Source: Actinomadura macrotermitis (GTDB lineage: Bacteria; Actinomycetota; Actinomycetes; Streptosporangiales; Streptosporangiaceae). Taken from it: 64,000 nt of DNA. This document shows positions 35,565 through 43,809 of this stretch, one piece after another. The stretch is from contig NZ_WEGH01000002.1 of assembly GCF_009604375.1 (NCBI RefSeq), positions 300,073-364,072 of the forward strand, read 5' to 3'. The notes below the pieces were generated by a model that was not told the DNA's origin, did not search any database, and saw only the letters and a program-made list of their open reading frames with translations. Position numbers and translations under genes: made by a program. Every line of letters starts with the position of its first letter. Positions within the stretch are counted from its first letter, which is position 1.

Positions 35565-35906
35565 AACGACCTAGCCGAGCTTGTCCCCGACTTTCGCGGC
35601 ACCGCCCGCTTTATCGTCGGCGCCGCGTGTACGTAAATCGGCATTGTGGCACTGTGCTCGACGATCTTACGGAACGCATTCGGTGGTCCGCTGAGTGCGG
35701 GCAGCAGCGAAACGCACGTGTGCCGCATGTTCATGGAAGCGCATCGTCCCCGGGTCGGCTGGCTCCCGGATGCATCCCCAACTCCGCCGCAGGTCGTCCG
35801 GCTCCATCGGCGCACCAAGTCGGGAGGGGAAGACAGGCCCGTGATCCTCCCATGCCTCCCAGTTCTCCGAACGCTCGCCCTCTTGGCGAAGCTTCTGGAC
35901 TGACAC
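35565..35906 (-). pseudogene. Frameshifted C-terminal remnant of a tyrosine integrase
   Basis: On the minus strand one frame reads DHGPVFPSRLGAPMEPDDLR and RSWGCIREPADPGTMRFHE. After a one-base loss near 35731, another frame reads MRHTCVSLLPALSGPPNAF, RKIVEHSAT and PIYVHA. These match the catalytic C-terminal domain of phage-type tyrosine integrases: the R in RHT, the later H, and the active-site Y in IYVHA. The N-terminal half is not recognisable. The remnant lies beside attL and points toward the tRNA, the usual layout. It cannot make an active enzyme as read. Confidence 0.82.
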
Positions 35907-36111
35907 CCCGAGACCAGTGAGCCCACCGAGGCGGAAGAGAATTTCTCTACGTCTTAAGGGCGCCGCTACGCGTCGCCGGCGGCCGCCCGCCCGGTGCGCC
36001 GGGTGGGCAGCCTGTCCCGTCCGATCCCGCCGCGCTGCGTCGCCCGACCGTGGTTGAGCGAGCCTGAACCAGGGGCTTTGCAGCCCCTCTCGACTCCCGC
36101 GAACCGAGGCA

Positions 36112-36163
36112 CTCATTTGCGTGATCGGCTCTGTCACGACTGCGCGTCGTTCGCGCAAATGAG
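36112..36163. promoter_or_regulatory. Inverted repeat near the old integrase 5' side
   Basis: CTCATTTGCG (36112-36121) and CGCAAATGAG (36154-36163) are perfect complements 32 bases apart. A tight hairpin AGGGGCT-TTGC-AGCCCCT lies just to the left near 36071-36088. They could be recombination arm sites or an operator. No gene is supported between 35907 and 36342. Confidence 0.35.
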
Positions 36164-36342
36164 CACCCCGGGTCGGCCGTTATCGCCGCGTGGTGTGGTC
36201 AGTTGCTGGGACGAGTAGCGCGGCCGGTTTCGGACGGCGAGGAACGTTTGCGGCCAGGTCTCGAGACGCTGCGTCTAAGTTGCGTTGTGACCGTGGGTGG
36301 TTTGCCCGGTACGGCGTGATCGTTTAGGCGGGGGTGGGGCGG

Positions 36343-36807
36343 ATGTCCGCAGACGTAGTGCAGTTGGCCTCTGAGGTGACGCCGTATGTGACAGCGGCGG
36401 CGAGTGCGTACGGGGGCGCGGTACTGGCGCGCGTGCAGGACCAAGTGACCGAGGGCACCGCCGATGCCGCGGTCGGGTTCGGGCGGCGCCTGGCACAGCG
36501 AATCTTTGGTACCCACGCCGAGGACGACGAGGCCAGGGACGGCCAGGTCGTAGAGGCCGAGGTGGTGCCAGAGGTGCTGGCTGATGTCATCGACGACCCT
36601 GACGACCAGGACAATCAGGCTGCGTTGCGTAAAGCGATCCGCAAGGCATTGGCCGCCGATGCGGGCCTGGCGGCGGAGGTGGCGGAACTGTTGGCGCAGG
36701 CGCAGGGGGCTGGCGTTCAGGTAATGACGTTCGGTGATCGGTCACCGGCAGTGGGCACCAATCACGGCATCATCGCCACTGGCGACGACAACACCTTCAC
36801 CCGGTGA
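36343..36807 (+). CDS. Small protein paired with the NB-ARC/TPR protein
   Basis: A 154-residue protein. The N-terminal 55 residues are Ala-rich helix (VTPYVTAAASAYGGAVLARV). An acidic linker follows, then a helical segment (ALRKAIRKALAADAGLAAEV). It closes with GDRSPAVGTNHGIIATGDDN. Nearly the same GDRSPA...TGD motif opens the next protein. ATG at 36343 follows a GGGGTGGGG stretch. The next gene starts eight bases after its stop. It may be the effector or adaptor of the NTPase; no enzyme motif is seen. Confidence 0.72.
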   Translation: MSADVVQLASEVTPYVTAAASAYGGAVLARVQDQVTEGTADAAVGFGRRLAQRIFGTHAEDDEARDGQVVEAEVVPEVLADVIDDPDDQDNQAALRKAIRKALAADAGLAAEVAELLAQAQGAGVQVMTFGDRSPAVGTNHGIIATGDDNTFTR

Positions 36808-36814
36808 CCAGGTG

Positions 36815-39475
36815 ATGTCAGGCCCGTCCGGCTCCGAGGAGAAGCGCGTCAGCTCATCTCCAGCCGCTCACGTACAGACTCATGGTGACCGGTCACCTGC
36901 CATCGACGCCAACTACGGCCCGGTCGTAACCGGTGATAACGCAAACCTCACCCTGAATCAGGCGGTGCCGTTCCCCGATCCTGCGGCGGTGCGGCCGGCG
37001 GCGCGGGTGGTGGGGCTACCAAGACCGGCGACACCGGTGTTCGTCGGTCGCGACACCGCCTTGGAGCAGGTCAAGCAGGCGTTGTCAGCCGCCGATGAGG
37101 TCGTGGTGTCCCAGGCGGTCATCGGGATGGGCGGGGTGGGCAAATCCGAGCTGGCATTGCAGTACGCCGAGCACGCCCGCAACCGCTACGACCTGGTGTG
37201 GTGGATCACCGCCGAGGCACCCGAGCAGATCGACGCGGGACTTGCAGAGCTGGCGCGCACCCTCGTCCCGGACGCGGCACGGACGGCCAGGGCCGAGGAC
37301 GCCGCCGCATGGGTGTGCGGATGGCTGCGGGCACACCCCGGCTGGCTACTGGTGCTGGACAACGTCACCGAGCCCGAACACACCGCCGGATTGCTGGGGC
37401 GGCTGGAAGGCGGGCATGTCCTGATCACCAGCCGCCGGAACGTGCGCTGGCCCGGCCACACCACCACCGTGCGCCTGGACCTGTTGGCCCCGGACGCGTC
37501 CGCCGAACTGATCACCACCATCACCGGCCGCACCGCCCCGGCAGACCGCACGGCGGCGCTGGCCATCGCCGAGGAACTGGGATACCTGCCGCTTGCACTG
37601 GACCAGGCCGCCGCCTACATCCGCCAGACCGGCATCACCCCGGCCGTCTACCTGGAACGGCTGCGACGCCGCCCGGCCCGCTACTACGCCAAGGCCGCAG
37701 ACGGAGACAAAGCCCAAGCGACCATCGCCCGCCTGTGGGACATCACCCTGGAAACCCTCACCCAGGACGCCCCCCACGCAGTAGAACTCGCTGCGATCAT
37801 GGCCCACTACGCCCCGGACGATATCCCCCGCAGCATGCTGGGCGGCGGCGATGACGAGACCGCCGAGGAGGCCGACGAAGCACTGGGAGTGCTGGCCTCA
37901 CACAGCATGGTCGATCAGAGCGACCAAACGGTCACGATGCACCGGCTCACCCAAGCCGCCGTCCTCTCCCAACTACACCAAGCCGACGACCACACCGACG
38001 ACCCAGCTTGTCGGACCGCGCTCGCCTGGCTCCACTACGCCATGCCCTACGGCGACCCCGCTACCGATGTGGATGATTGGCCCCTCTTGCGTTCCTTGGC
38101 CCCACACGCCGAAGCAATCACCCGCCACTACCCCAAAAGCCAACAGCCCGAGCAACTTGGCCGCGTCCTCAACCAAACCGCCGTCTTCCTACGCTTGCAG
38201 GGCGAATATCGGCGCGCCCACACCATGTTCACCACCGCAGCCACCATCGCCGAGGCAGCGTTGGGCCCCGACCACCCTGACGTCGCCATTCAGCTGGGCA
38301 ACCTGGCCGCCACCCACCGCGATCTGGGGCGGGCTGGCGAGGCGCTACCGCTGGAGAAGCGGGCGTTGGCCATCACCGAGACAGCGTTGGGCCCCGACCA
38401 CCCTGGCGTCGCCATCCGGCTGGGCAACCTGGCCGCCACCTACAGCGATCTGGGACGGGCTAGCGCGGCGCTACCACTGTTCGAACGGGCGTTGGCCATC
38501 ACCGAGACAACGTTGGGCCCCGACCACCCTGGCGTCGCCATTCAGCTGGGCAACCTGGCCGCCACCTACAGCGATCTGGGACGGGCTAGCGAGGCGCTGG
38601 CATTGGAGAAACGGGCGTTGGCCATCACCGAGACGGCCTTGGGCCCCGACCACCCTGACGTCGCCACCCGGCTGAGCAACCTGGCCGCCACCTACAGCGA
38701 TCTGAGACGGGCTAGCGCGGCGCTACCACTGTTCGAACGGGCGTTGGCCATCACCGAGACAGCGTTGGGCCCCGACCACCGCACCGTCGCCATTCAGCTG
38801 GGCAACCTGGCCGCCACCTACAGCGATCTGGGGCGGGCTAGCGAGGCGCTGGCATTGGAGAAACGGGCGTTGGCCATCACCGAGACGGCCTTGGGCCCCG
38901 ACCACCCTGGCGTCGCCATCCGGCTGGGCAACCTGGCCGGCACCTACCGCGATCTGGGGCGGGCTAGCGAGGCGTTGGCATTGGAGAAGCGGGCGTTGGC
39001 CATCACCGAGGCAGCGTTGGGCCCCGACCACCCTGACGTCGCCATCCGGCTGAGCAACCTGGCCGGCACCCACCGCGATCTGGGGCGGACTGGCGAGGCG
39101 CTACCACTGTTCGAACGGGCGTTGGCCATCACCGAAACGGCCTTGGGCCCCGACCACCCTGACGTCGCCACCCGGCTGAGCAACCTGGCCGCCACCTACA
39201 GCGATCTGAGACGGGCTAGCGCGGCGCTACCACTGTTCGAACGGGCGTTGGCCATCACCGAAACGGCCTTGGGCCCCGACCACCCTGACGTCGCCACCCG
39301 GCTGGGCAACCTGGCTGTCACCTACCACGCTTTGGGGCGGGCGGCTGACGCGCTTGAAGCGGTCACGAGAGCTGAACAATGCGCATTGGCTGCACTCGGG
39401 ACGGAGCACCCCACCACGTGCTTACTTCACCAGTACGCCGACCACTTGAAGGATTGGTTCGGACTCCCTGACTGA
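36815..39475 (+). CDS. NB-ARC STAND NTPase with nine TPR units
   Basis: An 886-residue protein. Residues 20-45 carry HGDRSPAIDANYGPVVTGDN. The NB-ARC core at about 65-370 has Walker A GMGGVGKSELALQYA, Walker B GWLLVLDNV, LITSRR and the GYLPLALDQAAAY motif. A helical region follows, then nine 42-residue tetratricopeptide units (kinesin light chain type, LGPDHPDVA...LGNLAATY) from about residue 482. STAND proteins are ligand-triggered oligomerising switches and many act in phage defence. No effector domain is fused, so output may come from the small protein encoded upstream. ATG at 36815 is chosen; GTG at 36812 is an alternative. Confidence 0.88.
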   Translation: MSGPSGSEEKRVSSSPAAHVQTHGDRSPAIDANYGPVVTGDNANLTLNQAVPFPDPAAVRPAARVVGLPRPATPVFVGRDTALEQVKQALSAADEVVVSQAVIGMGGVGKSELALQYAEHARNRYDLVWWITAEAPEQIDAGLAELARTLVPDAARTARAEDAAAWVCGWLRAHPGWLLVLDNVTEPEHTAGLLGRLEGGHVLITSRRNVRWPGHTTTVRLDLLAPDASAELITTITGRTAPADRTAALAIAEELGYLPLALDQAAAYIRQTGITPAVYLERLRRRPARYYAKAADGDKAQATIARLWDITLETLTQDAPHAVELAAIMAHYAPDDIPRSMLGGGDDETAEEADEALGVLASHSMVDQSDQTVTMHRLTQAAVLSQLHQADDHTDDPACRTALAWLHYAMPYGDPATDVDDWPLLRSLAPHAEAITRHYPKSQQPEQLGRVLNQTAVFLRLQGEYRRAHTMFTTAATIAEAALGPDHPDVAIQLGNLAATHRDLGRAGEALPLEKRALAITETALGPDHPGVAIRLGNLAATYSDLGRASAALPLFERALAITETTLGPDHPGVAIQLGNLAATYSDLGRASEALALEKRALAITETALGPDHPDVATRLSNLAATYSDLRRASAALPLFERALAITETALGPDHRTVAIQLGNLAATYSDLGRASEALALEKRALAITETALGPDHPGVAIRLGNLAGTYRDLGRASEALALEKRALAITEAALGPDHPDVAIRLSNLAGTHRDLGRTGEALPLFERALAITETALGPDHPDVATRLSNLAATYSDLRRASAALPLFERALAITETALGPDHPDVATRLGNLAVTYHALGRAADALEAVTRAEQCALAALGTEHPTTCLLHQYADHLKDWFGLPD
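38258..39391 (+). repeat. Nine tandem 126-bp coding repeats (TPR)
   Basis: Units start at 38258, 38384, 38510, 38636, 38762, 38888, 39014, 39140 and 39266, each opening near GCGTTGGGCCCCGACCACC. They are nearly identical in DNA, with changes clustered at a few codons. This implies recent duplication or gene conversion and potential for copy-number change. A degenerate tenth unit follows. Confidence 0.92.
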
Positions 39476-39638
39476 AGGGAGCTGTACAACAGCGAAGTAC
39501 CGCAACAGAGGCTCGCGGCCACGCACACAGGCACACGTCGGCGCACGGTGTGGCTGGGGTGGGCAGTGGCGAGCGCGGGCGGCTGCCAGTGGTTCGCATC
39601 TAGGTGTTCACGACGCGACAAGCAGTTATCGTCGGAGC

Positions 39639-39950
39639 ATGGACGAGGCCGAAGCGTGCAAGCTTGTCTGGCAGGAACAGATGCGCCGGCGAGACACTGC
39701 CGAGCAGGATCGAGACACCTTGGCTTGTCTCATCAAGGACGATGCCAACTTGTTCGAGGTCGAGTTGTACGAACTGGCAGCCGTCCTGCGGACGCTACTC
39801 ATCATCGCGCCAGCGGCGGCGCCTTGGGCAGCACGAGCGGCACGTCCGGCGGTTGAAAGCGTGAGGTCGAAGGGCCAACCGGTGACGGCAACGTTGACGG
39901 CAACGACGGCCACCAGCAGGCACCATGGGCGCACGCCAGGCACCGTCTGA
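39639..39950 (+). CDS. Small orphan protein at the element's right end
   Basis: A 103-residue frame starting MDEAEACKLVWQEQMRRRDT, with CGGAG just before the ATG. The first 50 residues look helical and charged, followed by a hydrophobic stretch (LAAVLRTLLIIAPAAAPWAA) that may be a membrane helix. No family is recognised. The last 25 residues are Thr-rich and may be non-conserved. It lies 39 bp before attR. Confidence 0.45.
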   Translation: MDEAEACKLVWQEQMRRRDTAEQDRDTLACLIKDDANLFEVELYELAAVLRTLLIIAPAAAPWAARAARPAVESVRSKGQPVTATLTATTATSRHHGRTPGTV

Positions 39951-39988
39951 CTTCGGTGGACAAAGTGGCTGCAGGGTGGTTGCTACTT

Positions 39989-40042
39989 CTGAAAAGCGGA
40001 AGGTCGGCGGTTCGACCCCGCCCCTGCCCACCTTCCTAAGCA
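39989..40042 (+). repeat. Attachment site copy 2 (attR), 54-bp direct repeat
   Basis: It is identical to 35465-35518 and contains the 3' part of tRNA-Phe without its 5' half. It marks the right junction of the integrated element. Confidence 0.93.
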
Positions 40043-40047
40043 ACCGA

Positions 40048-40088
40048 GAATGGCCCTCGACCGGTTTTCATGCGGTCGGGGGCCATTC
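40048..40088 (+). terminator. Ancestral tRNA-Phe terminator, displaced by the element
   Basis: GAATGGCCCTCGACCG pairs with CGGTCGGGGGCCATTC (one G-U) around a 9-base loop, six bases after attR. Before integration it would have followed tRNA-Phe directly. Confidence 0.75.
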
Positions 40089-40150
40089 TTGTATGACCGG
40101 CTGTGTCCGACCAGGGGTCGTCTGTTCAATGTGGCGGCTATGCTCCGGGC

Positions 40151-40252
40151 ATGTCGCTGGGACTTGGGTTTTCCATGTCGTGCCAGGGCGCGGTCTCCTG
40201 GGCGCCGGAGGGGCTCGCCGTGATCGGGGCCGAACGGCTGGGGCTCTCATGA
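40151..40252 (+). CDS. 33-codon ORF coupled to the SnoaL-like gene
   Basis: The frame begins MSLGLGFSMSCQGAV and ends with a TGA overlapping the next ATG (ATGA). The ribosome site is weak. It may be a leader peptide or the tail of a decayed gene. Confidence 0.25.
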   Translation: MSLGLGFSMSCQGAVSWAPEGLAVIGAERLGLS

Positions 40253-40713
40253 GGGTGCTCGACCCGCACGACCGGATCGCGCTCGCCGACCTCGTCGCCA
40301 GGTACGCGCTCTACTCCGACCACGTCAGGTACACCGGCCTTGTGGGGCTGTTCACCGATGACGCGGTGCTGGTCCTGCCGGACCCTCCGGAGCAGCTCGA
40401 GCCCGTCCGTTCCTTCGCGGGGCGAGACGAGATCGCCAAGGCGCTCCGATCCCTGGAGAGGTACTCGCGCACGTCGCACGAGATCGTGGGCCAGGTGTTC
40501 GATCCGGGACGCCAGAACGCGACGGCGACCGGGCACATCGCCTGCGTCGCGCACCATCTCGACGAAGACGAGGCGGGGAAGCCCGCCGACTTCGTCTGGC
40601 ATGTCCGCTGCAGCGACGCCTACCGGCGCGAGGGCGGCGTCTGGCGGATCGAGCGCCGGACCGTGCAGATCGACTTCATCGAGAAGAGGCCGGTCTGGCG
40701 CTGGAGCGATTGA
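40249..40713 (+). CDS. SnoaL-like/NTF2-fold protein
   Basis: A 154-residue protein of the NTF2-like superfamily. RIALADLVARYALYSDHV and GLFTDDAVLVLP near the N-terminus, a mid-protein SHEIVGQVF strand and the final WRIERRTVQIDFIEKRPVW fit the SnoaL-like fold (cyclases, hydroxylases, ester hydrolases in antibiotic pathways). It is the first gene after the integrated element and borders the sugar cluster, so a tailoring role is plausible. The reaction is not determinable from sequence. Confidence 0.72.
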   Translation: MRVLDPHDRIALADLVARYALYSDHVRYTGLVGLFTDDAVLVLPDPPEQLEPVRSFAGRDEIAKALRSLERYSRTSHEIVGQVFDPGRQNATATGHIACVAHHLDEDEAGKPADFVWHVRCSDAYRREGGVWRIERRTVQIDFIEKRPVWRWSD

Positions 40714-40828
40714 GCGCCGGGGAGGCGGCACAGCGCTCACGGTCCTGCGTCCTCCGGCCGGCTCAGGCCGGCCATGAGCGGTCGACGCGGCGGCCGGTCC
40801 TCTCCAGTCCGGTCGCAGGATCATCACG

Positions 40829-41743
40829 TCACGGGTGTCGCCCGGACTTCCGGTAAAGGGCCTGCCAGAGATAGCTCCATGGAAGGGCGCGCCCGTCGGC
40901 GACGCAGTCCCAGCCGTCGCCTGGCCGGTACCCGTCGATGAAGCCGGGCACCGCCGCCTGCACCGCCTCGCTGTCGTGGATGTCCAGCAGCTGCCGGAGT
41001 GGCCCGTTCTCCAGCGCCATCCGGACGGCGTCTTCGCCCGCCGCATGGCCGTCCATGGACTTGTCGATGTACTTGCCCACCGGATTCTTCACATAGAACG
41101 CCGAGCACGTCTCGTCGATCAGCGCGAGGTAGGCGCGCACGGTCTGCGGGCGCATCTCGGTCATCGAGTGGATGTTGAGGCACAGGTCGAAGTGCTCGGG
41201 CTCCCGGGCGCCGTCGAGCTCCTCGACCTGGACGAACTCGATCCTCTCGAACCGTTCGTCGTCCAGGACCTTGCGCAGGTAGGCCCGGCTCAGCAGGAGC
41301 GTGTTCCGCAGATCGACCACCCGGTACACCGCGACGTCGTGGTTGGACATGATCATGTGGCAGGTGCGCCCGTAGCCCGCGCCGATCTCCATGATCCGAG
41401 CGCCGCTCAGGTCGATCTCCCGCTCGATGAAGCCGACCTCGAACGTCGCCTGCAGGTAGTCCATGCACAGCGGCTCGCCCTCGCACCGGACCGTGGTCGG
41501 GTCGCCGAGCTCCCGGTTGGGCGTGCGTCTGATCCGCGCCCAGTCCTGCGGGGTCAACCCCATGCCCACCTGGTAGATCAGGGCCTTCAGGTAGCGCACG
41601 CCGTTCGTCGCCGGATCCCAGAGGGACAGCTTGTAGTTCCTCTGGTCGGCCCTGAAATTCGTCAGGTCGACGGCCACGTCCTCGGTGAACCAATGGTCTT
41701 GAATCCGTTCCCATTGCCGGCTGGCCTGGAATTTGTGGTCCAT
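40829..41743 (-). CDS. Putative sugar O-methyltransferase
   Basis: A 304-residue SAM-dependent methyltransferase. The SAM-binding motif I is RIMEIGAGYGRTCHMI near residues 116-131, with an acidic motif II (VYRVVDLRNTLLLSRAY) after it. Overall it resembles the putative sugar O-methyltransferase family. The deoxysugar genes beside it suggest it methylates a hydroxyl of the sugar, perhaps after C-methylation. It is divergent from rmlA, so the gap 41744-41923 should hold both promoters. Confidence 0.7.
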   Translation of the reverse strand: MDHKFQASRQWERIQDHWFTEDVAVDLTNFRADQRNYKLSLWDPATNGVRYLKALIYQVGMGLTPQDWARIRRTPNRELGDPTTVRCEGEPLCMDYLQATFEVGFIEREIDLSGARIMEIGAGYGRTCHMIMSNHDVAVYRVVDLRNTLLLSRAYLRKVLDDERFERIEFVQVEELDGAREPEHFDLCLNIHSMTEMRPQTVRAYLALIDETCSAFYVKNPVGKYIDKSMDGHAAGEDAVRMALENGPLRQLLDIHDSEAVQAAVPGFIDGYRPGDGWDCVADGRALPWSYLWQALYRKSGRHP

Positions 41744-41923
41744 CTCGCTCCGCCCTGGTGTGACTGCCCCACAGGGTCGCCGATACCGCTAAAGCCGGTC
41801 TAATGCGTGCCCCCGGAGCCGCACCCCTAATGGCGCGCCAGAAATAAGGGGCATGAGTACGGGTGCCGCCGCCGGGTGAAAACCCCCATCATCGAAGCAC
41901 ATGATTTCAAGGAGAGTGCACAG

Positions 41924-42829
41924 ATGAAGAAGGGGATCATTCTCGCGGGCGGGAACGGGACCCGATTACACCCCCTGTCGCTGGTGGGGTCGAAACAACT
42001 GGCCCCGGTCTACGACAAACCAATGATCTACTATCCGCTGTCCATGCTGATGCTGGCCGGGATCTCCGACGTCCTGATCATTTCCCGGCCCGCCGAGGTG
42101 CCCTTGTTCCGCCGGCTGTTCGGCGACGGCGAGCGCCTCGGGATGTCCATCGGGTACGCCCCCCAGGACGAGCCGCGCGGGATCGCCGACGCCTTCCGGA
42201 TCGGCGCCGACCACATCGGCGGCGAGGACAACGCGCTCATCCTCGGCGACAACCTCTTCCACGGCGCGAACCTCCCGACGCTCCTGCGGAACAGCGCGCG
42301 GAGCCTGCGGGGCTGCGTGCTGTTCGGCCACCATGTCGCCGACCCGCAGCGGTTCGGCGTCGCCGAGGTGGACGAGAAGGGGCGGCTCACCGCGATCGAG
42401 GAGAAGCCGGCGGCCCCCCGCTCGAACCTGGCCGTTCCGGGCCTGTACTTCTTCGACGGCGAGGTGGTGGACATCGCCAAGCGGCTCGTCCCCTCCGCCC
42501 GCGGCGAACTGGAGATCACCGATGTGCTCGGCGCCTACCTGGCCGAGGACCGCGCCGACCTGGTCCGGCTGGGCCGCGGGGTCACCTGGCTGGACACCGG
42601 AACCCACGAGTCGCTGCTGGAGGCGGCCCTGTTCGTCCGCGACGTCCAGCAGCGCCAGGGCACCCGGATCGGGTGCGTCGAGGAGGTCGCCCTGTACATG
42701 GGCTTCATCGACGCCGAGCACTGCCACCGGATGGGAGAGGAGATGTCCAATTCGCCGTACGGCCGGTACCTGATGGACTGCGCCCGCTCCTACAGCCGGC
42801 CGCCGGCCCTCTGGGAGGACGCGCTGTGA
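41924..42829 (+). CDS. rmlA: Glucose-1-phosphate thymidylyltransferase
   Basis: A 301-residue enzyme joining dTTP and glucose-1-phosphate to make dTDP-glucose, the first step of deoxysugar synthesis. It has the nucleotide-binding LAGGNGTRLHPL, KQLAPVYDKPMIYYPLS and the catalytic-metal region LILGDNLFHG. ATG at 41924 follows AAGGAG nine bases upstream. Its stop overlaps the rmlB GTG (GTGA), indicating coupling. Confidence 0.95.
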   Translation: MKKGIILAGGNGTRLHPLSLVGSKQLAPVYDKPMIYYPLSMLMLAGISDVLIISRPAEVPLFRRLFGDGERLGMSIGYAPQDEPRGIADAFRIGADHIGGEDNALILGDNLFHGANLPTLLRNSARSLRGCVLFGHHVADPQRFGVAEVDEKGRLTAIEEKPAAPRSNLAVPGLYFFDGEVVDIAKRLVPSARGELEITDVLGAYLAEDRADLVRLGRGVTWLDTGTHESLLEAALFVRDVQQRQGTRIGCVEEVALYMGFIDAEHCHRMGEEMSNSPYGRYLMDCARSYSRPPALWEDAL

Positions 42830-43809
42830 ACATCCTGGTCACCGGCGCGGCCGGTTTCATCGGCTCCGCGTATGTGCGCCTGCTGCTCGGCGACGGCCTG
42901 GCCGAGGGCCCCGCGGTCACCCGGATCACCGTTCTGGACAAGCTCACCTACGCCGGGACGCTGGACAACCTCGACCTCGCCGACCCGCGGCTGCGGTTCG
43001 TCCACGGCGACATCTGCGACGCCGGCCTCGTGGACGCGCTGACCGCCGACGCCGACCAGGTCGTGCACTTCGCCGCCGAGTCCCACGTGGACCGCTCGAT
43101 CGACTCGGCGGCGGGCTTCGTGCGCACCAATGTGCTGGGCACCCAGACGCTGCTGGACGCGGCGGTACGGCACGAGGTGGAACGCTTCGTGCACGTCTCC
43201 ACCGACGAGGTGTACGGGTCGGTGGAGACCGGCGCGCGCGCCGAGACCGACCCGCTCGCCCCGAGCTCCCCCTATGCCGCGTCCAAGGCGTCCTCGGACC
43301 TGGTGGCCCTGGCCTGCCACCGCACCCACGGCCTGGACGTCCGCGTCACCCGGTGCACCAACAACTACGGGCCGCGGCAGTTCCCCGAGAAGATCATCCC
43401 GCTGTTCGTCACCAACCTGCTCGACGGCCGCGAGGTCCCGCTGTACGGCGACGGACGGAACCGGCGCGACTGGCTGCACGTCGACGACCACTGCCTCGGC
43501 ATCGACCTCGTGCGCGCGCAGGGCCGGCCCGGCGAGATCTACAACCTCGGCGGCGGGACGGAGCTGACGAACCGGCAGCTCACCGATCTGCTGCTGGCCG
43601 CCTGCGGCGCCTCGGCCGGCCTCGTCCGGTACGTGGCCGACCGCAAGGGCCACGACCTGCGCTACTCGGTCCGGACCGACAAGGCCCGGATCGAGCTGGG
43701 GTACCGGCCCCGGCACGATCTCGAGCGCGGCCTGGCCGAGACCGTCGAGTGGTACCGGGGCAACCGTGCCTGGTGGGAGCCGCTCAAGCGGCGCGGGCCC
43801 GGACGCTAG
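42826..43809 (+). CDS. rmlB: dTDP-glucose 4,6-dehydratase
   Basis: A 327-residue extended SDR that converts dTDP-glucose to dTDP-4-keto-6-deoxyglucose. It has NAD-binding TGAAGFIG at the N-terminus, the active-site STDEVYGS with catalytic Asp-Glu, YAASKASSD (Tyr and Lys), and the sugar-binding NNYGPRQFPEK region. GTG start overlaps the rmlA stop. Its end overlaps the convergent 2,3-dehydratase by four bases. Confidence 0.95.
   Translation: MNILVTGAAGFIGSAYVRLLLGDGLAEGPAVTRITVLDKLTYAGTLDNLDLADPRLRFVHGDICDAGLVDALTADADQVVHFAAESHVDRSIDSAAGFVRTNVLGTQTLLDAAVRHEVERFVHVSTDEVYGSVETGARAETDPLAPSSPYAASKASSDLVALACHRTHGLDVRVTRCTNNYGPRQFPEKIIPLFVTNLLDGREVPLYGDGRNRRDWLHVDDHCLGIDLVRAQGRPGEIYNLGGGTELTNRQLTDLLLAACGASAGLVRYVADRKGHDLRYSVRTDKARIELGYRPRHDLERGLAETVEWYRGNRAWWEPLKRRGPGR

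Larger units (their letters stand above)
35465..40042. mobile_element. 4.5-kb element integrated in tRNA-Phe
   Basis: The element is bounded by the two 54-bp repeats. It contains a terminator, a broken tyrosine integrase, a small-protein/NB-ARC-TPR operon and a short orphan gene. No intact integrase, excisionase, replication or transfer gene is visible, so it is either immobilised or depends on helper enzymes. The cargo looks like a STAND-type signalling or defence module. Confidence 0.88.

Noticed and set aside
38258..39391. Regular repeats resembling a repeat array
   Set aside because: The 126-bp period is in frame and encodes TPR units; there are no short repeats with unique spacers, so it is not CRISPR.
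39640..40042. Second complete tRNA-Phe at the right end of the element
   Set aside because: Only the 3' 42 bases of the tRNA are present; the acceptor 5' strand and D arm are missing, so it is attR and not a gene.
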